From Rhizobium sp. L51/94 (GTDB taxonomy: Bacteria; Pseudomonadota; Alphaproteobacteria; Rhizobiales; Rhizobiaceae): 64,000 nucleotides of DNA. Of this stretch, positions 36,594-47,275 are shown piece by piece (position 1 is the first letter of the stretch; each line of letters starts with the position of its first letter). The DNA is taken from contig NZ_CP072141.1 of NCBI RefSeq assembly GCF_019355555.1, forward strand, positions 2,660,001 through 2,724,000. Direction: 5' to 3'. The notes beneath the pieces are model-generated. The model was not told the origin of the DNA. It ran no database searches and worked only from the letters and a program-made list of their open reading frames with translations. Both the position numbers and the translations under genes were made by a program.

Positions 36594-37868
36594 GTGGGAA
36601 ACGGACAGCAGAACAGGATTTTTGGCGGCGCCCGGCAGCAGCATGTCATCATCCTCGCCAGCGGCGACAAGGTCCGGCACATGACGCTGCGCCCCTGGAT
36701 GATGGCATCCGCCATCGGATGCGCTGCAATCCTCGTCATCGGCTATCTGCTGGCAACCTCCTATCTCGTCCTGCGTGACGATCTGATCGGCGCCACCATG
36801 GCCCGCCAGGCGCGCATGCAATATGATTACGAAGACCGAATTGCCGCATTGAGGGCGCAGGTTGACCGCGTCACCTCGCGCCAGTTGCTCGACCAGCAGG
36901 TAGTCGAGCAGAAGGTCGACAAGCTGATGCAGCAGCAGATGTCGCTCTCGTCGCGTCACGGCAAGCTCGATGCATTGCTGGACCGGGCCGAAAGCTCGGG
37001 CGTCATCGACAAGCAGCCACCGGCCCCCGGTGCAGATCATGCCGAATTGACCGCCCGACAAAAGGCCCTCGAACTGGCCAACGCCGGTAGCCCTGCGGAA
37101 GTCACCCCCGACAACTCGACGCTCGCCTACCTGCCCGCCAAGGAAACCGTCGCCGACCATGCCGACCGGGTGTTCTCCAAGGTCACCCTGTCGCTGAAGA
37201 AGATCGAGCAGGACCAGCTGAAGCGCATCAAGCGGCTGACCGATGGCGCCGACGACACAGCCGATAACATCCAGTCGATCATCAAGACGGTGGGCGTCAC
37301 AGTTCCGGCGTCCCCCGCCGCGATCGATGACGATGGAGGCGTCGGGGGCCCTTTCCTGCCGCCGGAGAATGTCGACCCGTTCGACCAGTCGCTGGCAAAT
37401 CTCGATACGGCGCTGACGCGGCTTGAAGCAGCGCGCGGAACGGTCGAACAGCTGCCCTTCCGCAACCCCGCACAGGGCAAGCTGATCACCAGCCCGTTCG
37501 GCAACCGCAAGGACCCCTTCTTCGGCAAGCTGGCGCTGCATCCCGGCGTGGATTTCCATTTCGATCCCGGCGAGGCCATCAAGGCAACGGCGCCGGGCAA
37601 GGTCGTTTCGGCAGGCTGGGCCGGCGGCTATGGCAACATGGTGGAAATAGACCACGGCGATGGCATCTCGACACGCTACGGTCATATGGCAGCCATCACC
37701 GTCCAGGCCGGCGATACGGTCAAGGCCGGCGAGCAACTCGGCCTTGCCGGCAGCACGGGACGGTCGACCGGAACCCATCTCCACTACGAAGTCCGCGAGG
37801 ACGGACGTCCCGTTGACCCGATGTACTTCGTCAATGCAGGCATCAAGCTTGCCAGCTATATCAATTAG
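36594..37868 (+). CDS. M23 family peptidase, membrane-anchored, with coiled coil
   Basis: 424 aa. A short cytoplasmic N-terminus, one membrane helix (about residues 36-58) and a coiled-coil region (about 75-210) are followed by a C-terminal M23/LytM domain. All metal and catalytic motifs are intact: LHPGVDFHFD, RYGHMAAI and GTHLHYEVREDG. It should therefore be an active murein endopeptidase in the periplasm. Start GTG with GGGAG 7 nt upstream. Rhizobial proteins of this layout act in polar growth, but I do not assert orthology. Confidence 0.9.
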   Translation: MGNGQQNRIFGGARQQHVIILASGDKVRHMTLRPWMMASAIGCAAILVIGYLLATSYLVLRDDLIGATMARQARMQYDYEDRIAALRAQVDRVTSRQLLDQQVVEQKVDKLMQQQMSLSSRHGKLDALLDRAESSGVIDKQPPAPGADHAELTARQKALELANAGSPAEVTPDNSTLAYLPAKETVADHADRVFSKVTLSLKKIEQDQLKRIKRLTDGADDTADNIQSIIKTVGVTVPASPAAIDDDGGVGGPFLPPENVDPFDQSLANLDTALTRLEAARGTVEQLPFRNPAQGKLITSPFGNRKDPFFGKLALHPGVDFHFDPGEAIKATAPGKVVSAGWAGGYGNMVEIDHGDGISTRYGHMAAITVQAGDTVKAGEQLGLAGSTGRSTGTHLHYEVREDGRPVDPMYFVNAGIKLASYIN

Positions 37869-38102
37869 CTAGCCTTGCAATTTATCGCTTTGCCCGGGGC
37901 ATTTTTGTCCCTATGATCATGACAGCAATGCAACAGGCCACCGCGCGACGGAATTTTTTTACCCCGCGCGCCGGGAACACTCCCTCGTTGCCTCATTTCC
38001 TTGACTTCAGGGCGTTTTGATACTATGTGGCGCTGCATTGCGGCATACAGCCTGTCGACTCATCGTGCGGTCGACCAAACCGAAACGGAAACAGTTTTCC
38101 CT

Positions 38103-39628
<1,526 letters not shown>

Positions 39629-39629
<1 letters not shown>

Positions 39630-40051
39630 TGACTGCACCGGGCACCGATTTTCCGGGGCTGGGCACCGGGCTTGCCATCCTTCGTGACGGCAAGCTTCTG
39701 CTCTATAAGCGGATGAAGGCGCCCGAAGCCGGATTTTGGAACATCGTCGGCGGCAAGATCGACCTGATGGAAGCCTCCGCCTCTGCTGCCAAACGCGAGG
39801 CAGGGGAAGAGTGTGGTCTCCAGATTGGACAGATCGATCTGCTCTGCACGACGGAGCAGATCATCGAGGCGGACCGCCAGCACTGGGTGTCCCTGATTTA
39901 CGTCTGCACGGATTTTGCCGGCGAGCCATCGCTGATGGAGCCGGACAAATTATCCGAATTCGGATGGTTCAGCCGCAACGCGCTGCCAAGCCCGCTTTCT
40001 GCCTTTACCAGGGCTGCCATCGACCACCTAGACACCGATCTCTTTCCCTGA
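39629..40051 (+). CDS. Nudix hydrolase
   Basis: 140 aa with a complete Nudix box, GKIDLMEASASAAKREAGEE plus CGL (residues 48-70). Members hydrolyse nucleoside diphosphate derivatives; here the substrate is unknown, with similarity to the ADP-ribose/MutT-like type. The ATG overlaps the helicase stop (TGATG), so expression follows rhlE. It is convergent with the TfoX gene. Confidence 0.9.
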
Positions 40052-40060
40052 CTTCAGCCG

Positions 40061-40381
40061 TTACTTCTCCGTCCGCAGCGCCGCCTCGTATGCAAGCCGC
40101 ACCCATTTTGCCATGACATCGGGATCGTCGAACGCATCCTCCGGGATCGACCAATACGGCATGAACACCGGCTTGCCCTTCTTCCCCTCGTACGACCAGC
40201 GCCTGGCGCCGGCCGATTCGAAAGCGGGCGAACTGACATCGTCGGCCTTCAGCAGCATCTCGTCGCGAAAATCCAGGGCGATGATCCGGCCCTGATGATA
40301 GACGCCCTTGCCGCCGAACATCCGCTTGATTGTCACCGGCCCGAGTGCCGCAAACATTTCCTCGATATCAAGATTGTCCAA
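40061..40381 (-). CDS. TfoX/Sxy N-terminal domain protein
   Basis: 106 aa. The TfoX_N domain alone is present: LGPVTIKRMFGGKGVYHQGRII and a C-terminal WVRLAYEAAL helix. Full TfoX proteins regulate competence; single-domain forms are widespread and of unknown role. Start TTG with AAGGAG about 7 nt upstream, 4 nt after the stop of the MocA-like gene, so it is the last member of that coupled series. Confidence 0.85.
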   Translation of the reverse strand: MDNLDIEEMFAALGPVTIKRMFGGKGVYHQGRIIALDFRDEMLLKADDVSSPAFESAGARRWSYEGKKGKPVFMPYWSIPEDAFDDPDVMAKWVRLAYEAALRTEK

Positions 40382-40385
40382 GACC

Positions 40386-41003
40386 TTACTCCTTCAGAGT
40401 GCCACCGGCTGCAAGGACGGCATCGGGCGTATCGACATCGAGATGCGCAGCACGACCGATCTCGACATCGACAACCGGCAGGCCGCACCCATCGATTATA
40501 CCGCGCGCACCCACATCGCCCCTCAGTGCCATCACGGCTGAGCGCAGCGAAATCGGCAGGATCACCGGGTTGCCACGCTCTCCATCCGAGACCGCGCGGA
40601 CGATAGCCTCGCCGCCGGCCGCTTGAAACGCCTGGATCAGCGCCATGAGATCGGAGGTTTCGACGCCGGGCATGTCGGCCAGCATCACCAGCACGCCAAC
40701 GCTCCCCGACGCCGACACGGCGCCGAAACCAGCGACGAGAGAGCTGGCCATACCGCTTTCGAAATCCGGATTATAGACGTTTTCGATATCGAGCCCCGCC
40801 AGTGCGGCCGTTATTTCTAGATGTCTGTGCCCGGTGACAACGAAGACCGGCGCGCCCGTTGCGCAAGCCCGTTCTACCATGACCGTCACCAGCGGGATGC
40901 CATCGAATGTTGCCAGCAGCTTGTGCGGACCACCCATGCGGCTGGCTTTACCGGCTGCCAGCACCACGATTGCAACGGAATAGCGTGCGATCTTTTCCGG
41001 CAT
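40386..41003 (-). CDS. MocA/MobA-like nucleotidyltransferase (molybdenum cofactor cytidylyltransferase type)
   Basis: 205 aa. The nucleotide-binding signature VLAAGKASRMGGPHKLL is at residues 14-30, with VLVMLADMPGV (metal-binding Asp), GNPVILP and a C-terminal DVDTPDA. Such enzymes attach CMP (or GMP) to molybdopterin for molybdenum hydroxylases. The ATG overlaps the stop of the XdhC-like gene and has GGGAGG upstream. Adjacent XdhC genes support a role in xanthine- or CO-dehydrogenase-type enzyme maturation. Confidence 0.87.
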   Translation of the reverse strand: MPEKIARYSVAIVVLAAGKASRMGGPHKLLATFDGIPLVTVMVERACATGAPVFVVTGHRHLEITAALAGLDIENVYNPDFESGMASSLVAGFGAVSASGSVGVLVMLADMPGVETSDLMALIQAFQAAGGEAIVRAVSDGERGNPVILPISLRSAVMALRGDVGARGIIDGCGLPVVDVEIGRAAHLDVDTPDAVLAAGGTLKE

Positions 41004-41698
41004 CAGGCTGCCTCCCCAGCCGAGGATGGGGACCGGCGACGCCATGACTGGATAATCTCCGCCAGAATGGCGACGGCAATTTCGGCGGGGGTCACGGCCC
41101 CTATGTCGAGCCCGATTGGCGCATGTATCCTCGAAAGGTCCGGATCGCCAAACCCCTCCGCCTGCAAACGCAGCAGGCGCGCGGCATGGCTCCGTCGACT
41201 GCCCAGCGCACCGACATAGAAGCACCCGGCTTGCAGCCCAGCGCCGATGGCGTAGTCGTCGATATCAGGCTCATGCGCCACCGCCACCACAGCGGTGTGG
41301 CGATCCACCACCAGCTTTTCCCTTGGCCAGCCGACGATAAGCTGCGCCGACTCGAAGCCATCGGCAGACGAAAAGCCGATCCGGGGATCGATGATCGTGA
41401 GATCGAATCCCGCCACACTCGCCATCGACGCCAGTGCTCGACTTATCCGCACCGCGCCGATGACGACGATTCTAGGTTCTGGCACATGGATGTTGAGGAA
41501 AAGCTGGCTTCCGTCGAGTGCAATCTTCGACGATCTGCCGCTCCGGAATGCAGATGTGACCGCATCGCCAAGAGCGCCGTCGATCCCTTCGCCTTCGACC
41601 ACAAGCCGCTCCGTCCCATCCACGAGATCGGTGACGACAACAGCGGCATGCCGGTCACGACGCAAAGAACATAGCTGGCTAAGCGTTTCCATTCGCAT
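41003..41698 (-). CDS. XdhC family protein, C-terminal Rossmann-domain half
   Basis: 231 aa. A short XdhC-like N-terminus is followed by the Rossmann domain: IVVIGAVRISRALASMASVAGFD at residues 77-99, then a YVGALGSRRSHAARL segment near 161-175 and IGLDIGAVTPAEIAVAILAEI. XdhC binds Mo cofactor, sulfurates it and inserts it into molybdenum hydroxylases. Its ATG overlaps the stop of the upstream XdhC_CoxI gene, so two genes together make what is often one protein. Confidence 0.88.
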   Translation of the reverse strand: MRMETLSQLCSLRRDRHAAVVVTDLVDGTERLVVEGEGIDGALGDAVTSAFRSGRSSKIALDGSQLFLNIHVPEPRIVVIGAVRISRALASMASVAGFDLTIIDPRIGFSSADGFESAQLIVGWPREKLVVDRHTAVVAVAHEPDIDDYAIGAGLQAGCFYVGALGSRRSHAARLLRLQAEGFGDPDLSRIHAPIGLDIGAVTPAEIAVAILAEIIQSWRRRSPSSAGEAA

Positions 41699-42024
41699 CA
41701 GCCTACCTTCTCGATGTAGACCTCGATCCTGCCACCGCAGGAGAGGCCGACAGCGCGGGCCACCTCGTCGGTCACCCGGAAATCCATGAGCCTCCCGGCG
41801 CCGGTCGCGATGACCTCGAGCGCTGCAGCAACCACGTCGCTCTCGATGCAACCGTTCGAGAGCGTACCCTCTGTGGCACCGTCCGCGGAGACCACCATCT
41901 GTGTTCCCACCGGCAGCGGCGCCGAACTCCATGTCTCGGTCACCGTCGCCAGTGCCACTGCCGTGCCGGAAGCAGCCCATCTTTCGGCTGTATCGAGGAC
42001 ATCCGTTCCTGCAAGTATCGACAT
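41698..42024 (-). CDS. XdhC_CoxI-domain protein, N-terminal half of a split XdhC
   Basis: 108 aa. It contains the XdhC_CoxI core: ALATVTETWSSAPLPVGTQMVVSADG, LSNGCIESDVV and the Cys-containing GLSCGGRIEVYIE. A strong AGGAGG lies 5 nt before the ATG. The stop overlaps the next gene's start (TGATG). In many Alphaproteobacteria the two halves are separate genes like this. Together with the MocA-like gene it forms a maturation operon, but no molybdo-enzyme gene is in the window. Confidence 0.88.
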   Translation of the reverse strand: MSILAGTDVLDTAERWAASGTAVALATVTETWSSAPLPVGTQMVVSADGATEGTLSNGCIESDVVAAALEVIATGAGRLMDFRVTDEVARAVGLSCGGRIEVYIEKVG

Positions 42025-42131
42025 TGGTCCTCCTGGACCCCACAAAAGATGGGGAATGCATGGCAATCAAGCGCCGATAGCCAAAGTTAAAGTCAGGCCG
42101 GCATGTGTCAACACGCCGCCCGGACGAAGAT

Positions 42132-42626
42132 CTATCGGCCAACGGCGTGGTAGTCGCGGTGCATGTAGAGCAGAGCCGGGCGTCGCTCACTGAAACGCAC
42201 AGCCACCACTTCCCCGAAGATGACGTTGTGGGTCGTGCCGCGCGTCACATCGACAACCTTGCAATCGAAGGCAGCGAGGGCGTCGACCAGAACGGGCGCG
42301 CCGGTCGCCAGCGTGTCGAAACCGCCCATGGCAAAGCGCTCGTCGGTGGACAGCTGCGTCTTGCCGGAGAAGGCATCGGCCAGCACCTGATGATGGGCGC
42401 CGAGTGCGTTCAGCGAAAAGATGCCGCTCGCGAGGAAGATGTCGTTCTTGGCATTGCCGCTGTTGAGGCAGACGAGCACCGTCGCTGGATTGTCGGAGAC
42501 CGAGCAGGCCGCCGTGATCGTCACGCCGCGACGGACACCCTCATGCACGGTCGCAACCAGCTGCACGTGGCCGGCGTAGCGGCTCATGGCGTCTCTGAAA
42601 TGGGCCGGATCCAACGACTGTTCCAA
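42132..42626 (-). CDS. Flavin reductase (RutF/HpaC-like) family protein
   Basis: 164 aa. The flavin-reductase domain pattern is clear: FRDAMSRYAGHVQLVAT, GVTITAACSVSDNPATVLVCLN, IFSLNAL and a C-terminal RPALLYMHRDYH. It would supply reduced FMN/FAD to a partner monooxygenase; none is adjacent. Best start is TTG 42626 with GGGAGAG 6 nt upstream; ATG 42587 would cut conserved sequence. It precedes the XdhC genes by 107 nt on the same strand. Confidence 0.85.
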   Translation of the reverse strand: MEQSLDPAHFRDAMSRYAGHVQLVATVHEGVRRGVTITAACSVSDNPATVLVCLNSGNAKNDIFLASGIFSLNALGAHHQVLADAFSGKTQLSTDERFAMGGFDTLATGAPVLVDALAAFDCKVVDVTRGTTHNVIFGEVVAVRFSERRPALLYMHRDYHAVGR

Positions 42627-42784
42627 GCGATCTCTCCCATTCTGCTGCTGGCATCGCCAATATGGAGCCCACGCGCCAGCTTTTCCACCATGCTCAGGTG
42701 AAAGCACGTCTTGTACCGGATTTTCTTTGACGGCAGGGAGTGGTCCGATAAAAGAACAGGAGAAACAATCGGGATTTTCCTTTC

Positions 42785-43867
42785 ATGAACAGGCTGCGTC
42801 GATCCCTGCTCGCCCTGGCGCTGCTGTCTGCGGCGGAAAGCAGCCATGCGGCCGGCGTTTCCATCGGCGTGGTCGCGCCCCAGAACGGCACCTTCGCATC
42901 GCTCGGCGCCCAGATGATTGCCGGCGCAAAATTCCAGGCACAGGCCGCCAACGACGCCCTGACGACAGTTGACGAACCCTGCACCGAAAACAGCGGCCAG
43001 GTCATCGCCGACGCCCTGATCAAGGCCAAGGTGCAAATCGCCATCGGCTTCCTCTGCAGCGATTCGCTGGAAGGTGCGCTTCCGCGCTTGAAAGATGCCG
43101 GCATCCCTGCCATCACCGTGTCCGTGCGCTCGCATATCCTGATGGAAGATGCGTTGAAGAACGGCTGGCCGTTTTTCCGTCTCGCCCCGGCAGACAGCGC
43201 CGAGGCAAAGCGGATAATCGGCGTCATCCTGCAGAACTGGGCCTCGCAGCCGCTGGCGCTGGTCGATGACGGCACCATCCATGGCCGGGAACTCGTCGAT
43301 GCCGTGCGCACCGGCCTTGACGAAAACGGCCTGAAACCGGTCTTCAACGACACGCTTCGTCCCGGTCAGGATCAGCAGATCAGCCTCGGCAGGCGCCTGA
43401 AAAAGGCTGGCGCCACAGCCCTGCTTGTCGGCGGAGACCGCAGTGACGTCGCAATCATCGCCCGCGATGCGGCAGCGGACAAGGATGCCCTGCAGATCAT
43501 GGGAGGCGATGCGATGCGGGCTGCCGACCAGCCCATTCCGCTTGCCGACGGCGTGCTTGCCGTGACCATACCGGACTATGCCAGCCTTCCCCCGGCCGCA
43601 CAGGCTGCCAAAGCCTTGCGCGACGCCGGTGTCGAGCCGGAAGGCTACGTCCTGCCGACGGCGGCGGCTGCCCTGATCGCCGACCAGGCCGTCACCGCAG
43701 CGCTGGCGGACAAGACCCCAGTCGCCGCGAAGCTCGTGGGAACGACATGGCAGACACCGGTCGGCCCCGTCGCCTTCGGCAACGATCACGAATTGACCGA
43801 GAACCCCTATCGCCTGCTGGAATGGCGCGACCATCGCTTCCAGCCGCCGGTCTCGCCCGGCAACTAG
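42785..43867 (+). CDS. Periplasmic substrate-binding protein, branched-chain amino acid (Peripla_BP_6) type
   Basis: 360 aa. Signal peptide ([22 protein letters not shown]) then a two-lobe type I binding fold: [20 protein letters not shown], then a hinge region and [15 protein letters not shown] sequence ([14 protein letters not shown]). Ligand unknown. Permease and ATPase genes are absent on both sides, so it is an orphan binding protein here. The ATG has no strong Shine-Dalgarno but is the only start giving a signal peptide. Confidence 0.87.
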   Translation: MNRLRRSLLALALLSAAESSHAAGVSIGVVAPQNGTFASLGAQMIAGAKFQAQAANDALTTVDEPCTENSGQVIADALIKAKVQIAIGFLCSDSLEGALPRLKDAGIPAITVSVRSHILMEDALKNGWPFFRLAPADSAEAKRIIGVILQNWASQPLALVDDGTIHGRELVDAVRTGLDENGLKPVFNDTLRPGQDQQISLGRRLKKAGATALLVGGDRSDVAIIARDAAADKDALQIMGGDAMRAADQPIPLADGVLAVTIPDYASLPPAAQAAKALRDAGVEPEGYVLPTAAAALIADQAVTAALADKTPVAAKLVGTTWQTPVGPVAFGNDHELTENPYRLLEWRDHRFQPPVSPGN

Positions 43868-43968
43868 CCGGCAAGCCCCTGCCCGGGTGGAGTGCTGGCG
43901 GCGCGTCGTTGCCGTTCCTCCCATCCGGTGATAATCAAGCGTCAGATGACTTTGGAGTTTCCCCGACC

Positions 43969-44655
43969 ATGCCGTTGCCGATCCGAATTGCCCCTTCCAT
44001 TCTCGCCGCCGACTTCTCCAAGCTGGGCCAGGAAGTCCGTGACGTGACCGCGGCAGGCGCCGACTGGATCCACCTCGACATCATGGACGGACACTTCGTG
44101 CCCAACATTTCGTTCGGCGCCGATGTCATCAAGTCCCTGCGCAGTTTTACCGATGCCACTTTCGACTGCCATCTGATGATCGAGCCCGTCGATTTCTACC
44201 TGGAAGCCTTTGCCAAGGCCGGTTGCGACCGCATCACCGTGCATGCCGAGGCTGGCCCGCATCTGCATCGCTCGCTGCAGACCATCCGCAATCTCGGCAA
44301 GAAGGCCGGCGTCACACTCAATCCGGCGACCCCATTGTCTGTGCTGGAAAACGTGCTCGACGATGTCGACCTGATCCTCATCATGTCGGTCAACCCAGGC
44401 TTTGGCGGGCAGAAGTTCATCCCCGCAATGGCCGACAAGATCCTCAAGGCCCGGCAGATGATCGGCGACCGACCGATCGAGCTCGAGGTCGATGGTGGCG
44501 TGACCGTGGAAACCGCATCGATGATCACCGCAGCCGGTGCGAATGTGCTGGTCGCAGGGTCGGCAATCTTCAAGGGCGGCTCGGCTGAAGCCTATCGCAA
44601 GACGGTCGGCGATCTGCGTGCCGCTGCTGAGCAGGGCCGCGTTGGCGCGGCGTGA
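43969..44655 (+). CDS. rpe: Ribulose-phosphate 3-epimerase
   Basis: 228 aa TIM barrel. Signatures are [54 protein letters not shown] and [11 protein letters not shown]. It interconverts ribulose-5-P and xylulose-5-P in the pentose phosphate pathway, which also feeds PRPP for the nearby pur genes. The ATG has GGAG about 12 nt upstream; an in-frame extension overlapping the binding-protein gene is not conserved. Confidence 0.95.
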   Translation: MPLPIRIAPSILAADFSKLGQEVRDVTAAGADWIHLDIMDGHFVPNISFGADVIKSLRSFTDATFDCHLMIEPVDFYLEAFAKAGCDRITVHAEAGPHLHRSLQTIRNLGKKAGVTLNPATPLSVLENVLDDVDLILIMSVNPGFGGQKFIPAMADKILKARQMIGDRPIELEVDGGVTVETASMITAAGANVLVAGSAIFKGGSAEAYRKTVGDLRAAAEQGRVGAA

Positions 44656-45148
44656 GCCGTCGCTGATCGACAAGGCGGCGCGGACAACGACCGTACCGCT
44701 GCATCTGACAGGCGCTGTTGCCTGGGGCGCCCTGATGACGCTTTCCGCGGCACTGGCGCTCTACCGGCACAACGGCCTGCAGACGGACCGGCTCGACAGC
44801 CTGCTGATCGTCTATTTCCTCGGCGGCGCCCTCGCCTGGCCTCTTGCTGTAACGGCGGCTGGCTGGTTATCGGGCGGCAAACCGGTGGAGACACGCTTTG
44901 CTGCCTGCCTGCTTTGCCTGGCGCTCGCAACCATGTCGATGACGGCTTTTCTCTTCGCGCTCGACTACCGCGTCTTCTATTCGCGCTGGCATGCACCGGC
45001 CGGATCGCTCATCTGGATGTTCCAGTTCGTCTTCACCGGTGCCAGTGCGGTCTATCAGTTCGGTGTGCTCGGCAGCCGCCTGTTTCTGCCGCTCGGGCTC
45101 ATCTGGCTGCCGACGGCAAGCTACTATCTGGCGCGACGCCTGCGATGA
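44642..45148 (+). CDS. Conserved hypothetical membrane protein, about 168 aa
   Basis: Four hydrophobic helices are visible (around [59 protein letters not shown], and a C-terminal pair from [20 protein letters not shown]). No family recognised. The TTG start at 44642 overlaps the rpe end by 14 nt and has AGCAGGG upstream; another start is possible. It lies between rpe and purB, an arrangement I associate with rhizobial genomes, though that is from memory. Confidence 0.65.
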   Translation: MARREPSLIDKAARTTTVPLHLTGAVAWGALMTLSAALALYRHNGLQTDRLDSLLIVYFLGGALAWPLAVTAAGWLSGGKPVETRFAACLLCLALATMSMTAFLFALDYRVFYSRWHAPAGSLIWMFQFVFTGASAVYQFGVLGSRLFLPLGLIWLPTASYYLARRLR

Positions 45149-45237
45149 GCGCCCGCCAAGCGTTGAGATTGTCATCCGTCTTTGCTAAAGGGGCGGCAAG
45201 CCTTGAAATTCCTGCTGTTGAAGAAAGCTGAGAGCTT

Positions 45238-46539
45238 ATGATCCCTCGCTACTCCCGACCGGACATGGTCGCCATCTGGTCGCCCGAAACGAAGTTCCGC
45301 ATCTGGTTCGAGATCGAGGCCCATGCCTGCGATGCGCTGGCAAGCCTCGGTGTCATACCGAAGTCCGCGGCCGAGACGATCTGGGAAAAAGGCGGCAAGG
45401 CAACCTTCGACGTCGACCGTATCGACGAGATCGAAGCCGTCACCAAGCACGACGTCATCGCCTTCCTGACGCATCTGTCGGAAATCGTCGGCCCGGATGC
45501 CCGCTTCGTCCACCAGGGCATGACATCCTCCGACGTCCTCGACACCACCTTCAACATCCAGCTTGTGCGCGCCAGCGACCTGCTGCTGGCCGATCTCGAC
45601 CGCCTGCTCGCGGCGCTGAAGACCCGCGCCTTCGAGCATAAGGACACGGTCCGTATCGGTCGCAGCCACGGCATCCACGCCGAGCCGACCACCATGGGCC
45701 TGACCTTTGCCCGCTTCTACGCCGAGATGGTCCGCAACCGCGCCCGCCTCGTCGCCGCCCGCACAGAGATCGCAACCGGCGCTATCTCCGGCGCCGTCGG
45801 CACCTTTGCCAACATCGATCCGTCAGTCGAGGAATATGTCTGCGAGAAGCTCGGTCTTGCTGCCGAGCCGGTGTCCACACAGGTCATCCCGCGCGACCGC
45901 CATGCCATGTATTTCGCCACGCTGGGCGTGATCGCCTCCTCGATCGAAAACGTCGCCATCGAAATCCGCCACATGCAGCGCACTGAGGTCCTGGAGGCGG
46001 AGGAATTCTTCTCGCCCGGCCAGAAAGGCTCGTCGGCGATGCCGCACAAGCGCAACCCGGTGCTGACCGAAAACCTGACGGGCCTCGCCCGGCTGGTGCG
46101 CATGGCGGTTATCCCCGCCATGGAAAACGTTGCCCTCTGGCACGAGCGCGATATCAGCCATTCGAGCGTAGAGCGCGCGATTGGTCCAGACAGCACCATC
46201 ACGCTCGACTTTGCACTCAACCGGCTTGCCGGCGTCATCGAAAAGCTGGTCATCTATCCCGAGAACATGCTTCGCAACATGAACAAGTTCAAGGGCCTGG
46301 TCATGAGCCAGCGCGTGCTGCTCGCCCTCACCCAGGCCGGCGTTTCGCGCGAGGATTCCTATCGCCTCGTCCAGCGCAATGCCATGAAGGTCTGGGAACA
46401 GGGCAAGGACTTCCTCGAAGAACTGCTTGCCGACCCCGAAGTCCGCGCCGCGCTTTCCGAAGAAGAATTGCGCGAGAAATTCGACCTCGGCTACCACACC
46501 AAGCATGTCGACACAATCTTCCGCCGCGTTTTCGGCTGA
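45238..46539 (+). CDS. purB: Adenylosuccinate lyase
   Basis: 433 aa fumarase/aspartase superfamily. The signature loop is GSSAMPHKRNPV, with THQGMTSSDVLDT-like sequence (VHQGMTSSDVLDT) and the catalytic His in RSHGIHAEPTT. It cleaves SAICAR and adenylosuccinate, two steps of purine synthesis. The ATG lies 10 nt after GAAAGCTGAGAG. It opens the purine region that continues with purC, purS, purQ and purL. Confidence 0.96.
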   Translation: MIPRYSRPDMVAIWSPETKFRIWFEIEAHACDALASLGVIPKSAAETIWEKGGKATFDVDRIDEIEAVTKHDVIAFLTHLSEIVGPDARFVHQGMTSSDVLDTTFNIQLVRASDLLLADLDRLLAALKTRAFEHKDTVRIGRSHGIHAEPTTMGLTFARFYAEMVRNRARLVAARTEIATGAISGAVGTFANIDPSVEEYVCEKLGLAAEPVSTQVIPRDRHAMYFATLGVIASSIENVAIEIRHMQRTEVLEAEEFFSPGQKGSSAMPHKRNPVLTENLTGLARLVRMAVIPAMENVALWHERDISHSSVERAIGPDSTITLDFALNRLAGVIEKLVIYPENMLRNMNKFKGLVMSQRVLLALTQAGVSREDSYRLVQRNAMKVWEQGKDFLEELLADPEVRAALSEEELREKFDLGYHTKHVDTIFRRVFG

Positions 46540-46613
46540 CGATCCTAAGGCGGCAGCGTCTGGCTCCGCCTTCATCCCGGCACCGGCGTGTTCAGCTCAC
46601 AGATGGCAGAAGC

Positions 46614-47168
46614 ATGAAAGTATCCGAAGCAGATATCCTCATCGTCCCCGGCTATACCAACTCCGGTCCTGACCATTGGCAGACGCGCTGGGAGCAGAAG
46701 CTCAGCACGGCGCGGCGCGTCGAGCAGGCGGAGTGGTCGAAGCCGGTGCGAGACGACTGGGCAGCCCGCATCGCCGAAGAGGTAAATGCCTCGACCAAGC
46801 CCGTGGTTCTGATCGCCCATTCGCTGGGCGTGCCCTCGGTGCTGCATGCCATCCCGCATTTCAAGAAGCCTATTGCCGGCGCCTTCTTCGTGGCCCCACC
46901 AGACGTTACCAACCCGGAAATCCGCCCGAAGCACCTGATGACCTTCGGCCCCTATCCGCGCGATACACTGCCCTTTCCATCGATGACCATCGCCAGCCGC
47001 AACGATCCTTTCGGCACCTATGAGCACGCCGAGGAGATTGCCAAGAGCTGGGGGTCTACCTTGATCGACGCTGGCGAGGCCGGCCACATCAACGCCGATT
47101 CCGGCCATGGTCCCTGGCCCGAGGGCACGATGGTCTTTGCGCAGTTTCTCAGCAAACTGAAACCATAA
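46614..47168 (+). CDS. RBBP9/YdeN-type alpha/beta hydrolase
   Basis: 184 aa. IVPGYTNSGPDHWQTRWE is the family opening, AHSLGV holds the Ser nucleophile (S70), NDPFGTYEHAEEIAKSWG the Asp, and AGHINADSGHGPWPEG the His. This is a complete serine hydrolase of the RBBP9 group; bacterial members have no agreed substrate. It lies 74 nt after purB. Confidence 0.9.
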   Translation: MKVSEADILIVPGYTNSGPDHWQTRWEQKLSTARRVEQAEWSKPVRDDWAARIAEEVNASTKPVVLIAHSLGVPSVLHAIPHFKKPIAGAFFVAPPDVTNPEIRPKHLMTFGPYPRDTLPFPSMTIASRNDPFGTYEHAEEIAKSWGSTLIDAGEAGHINADSGHGPWPEGTMVFAQFLSKLKP

Positions 47169-47243
47169 AAACTCCCCTGACTGTTTGAGGGCAAAGTTAC
47201 ATTAGCTTTTCCGCTTATGTTGTTTATCTCAAATTAATCAAAT

Positions 47244-47275
47244 GCACCCACAGTATTGGCAGTGTCTGTGGGTGC
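47244..47275 (+). terminator. Hairpin at the 5' end of the GGDEF-EAL gene
   Basis: GCACCCACAG (47244-47253) and CTGTGGGTGC (47266-47275) form a perfect 10-bp stem with a 12-nt loop, followed by TCCTTTG. It may end the upstream hydrolase transcript. It also overlaps possible starts (TTG 47256, GTG 47262 and 47268) of the next gene, so it could influence translation instead. Confidence 0.5.

Noticed and set aside
37869..38102. A regulatory RNA in the rhlE leader
   Set aside because: About 230 bp with a few short complementary stretches but no stem convincing enough; I see nothing definite there.
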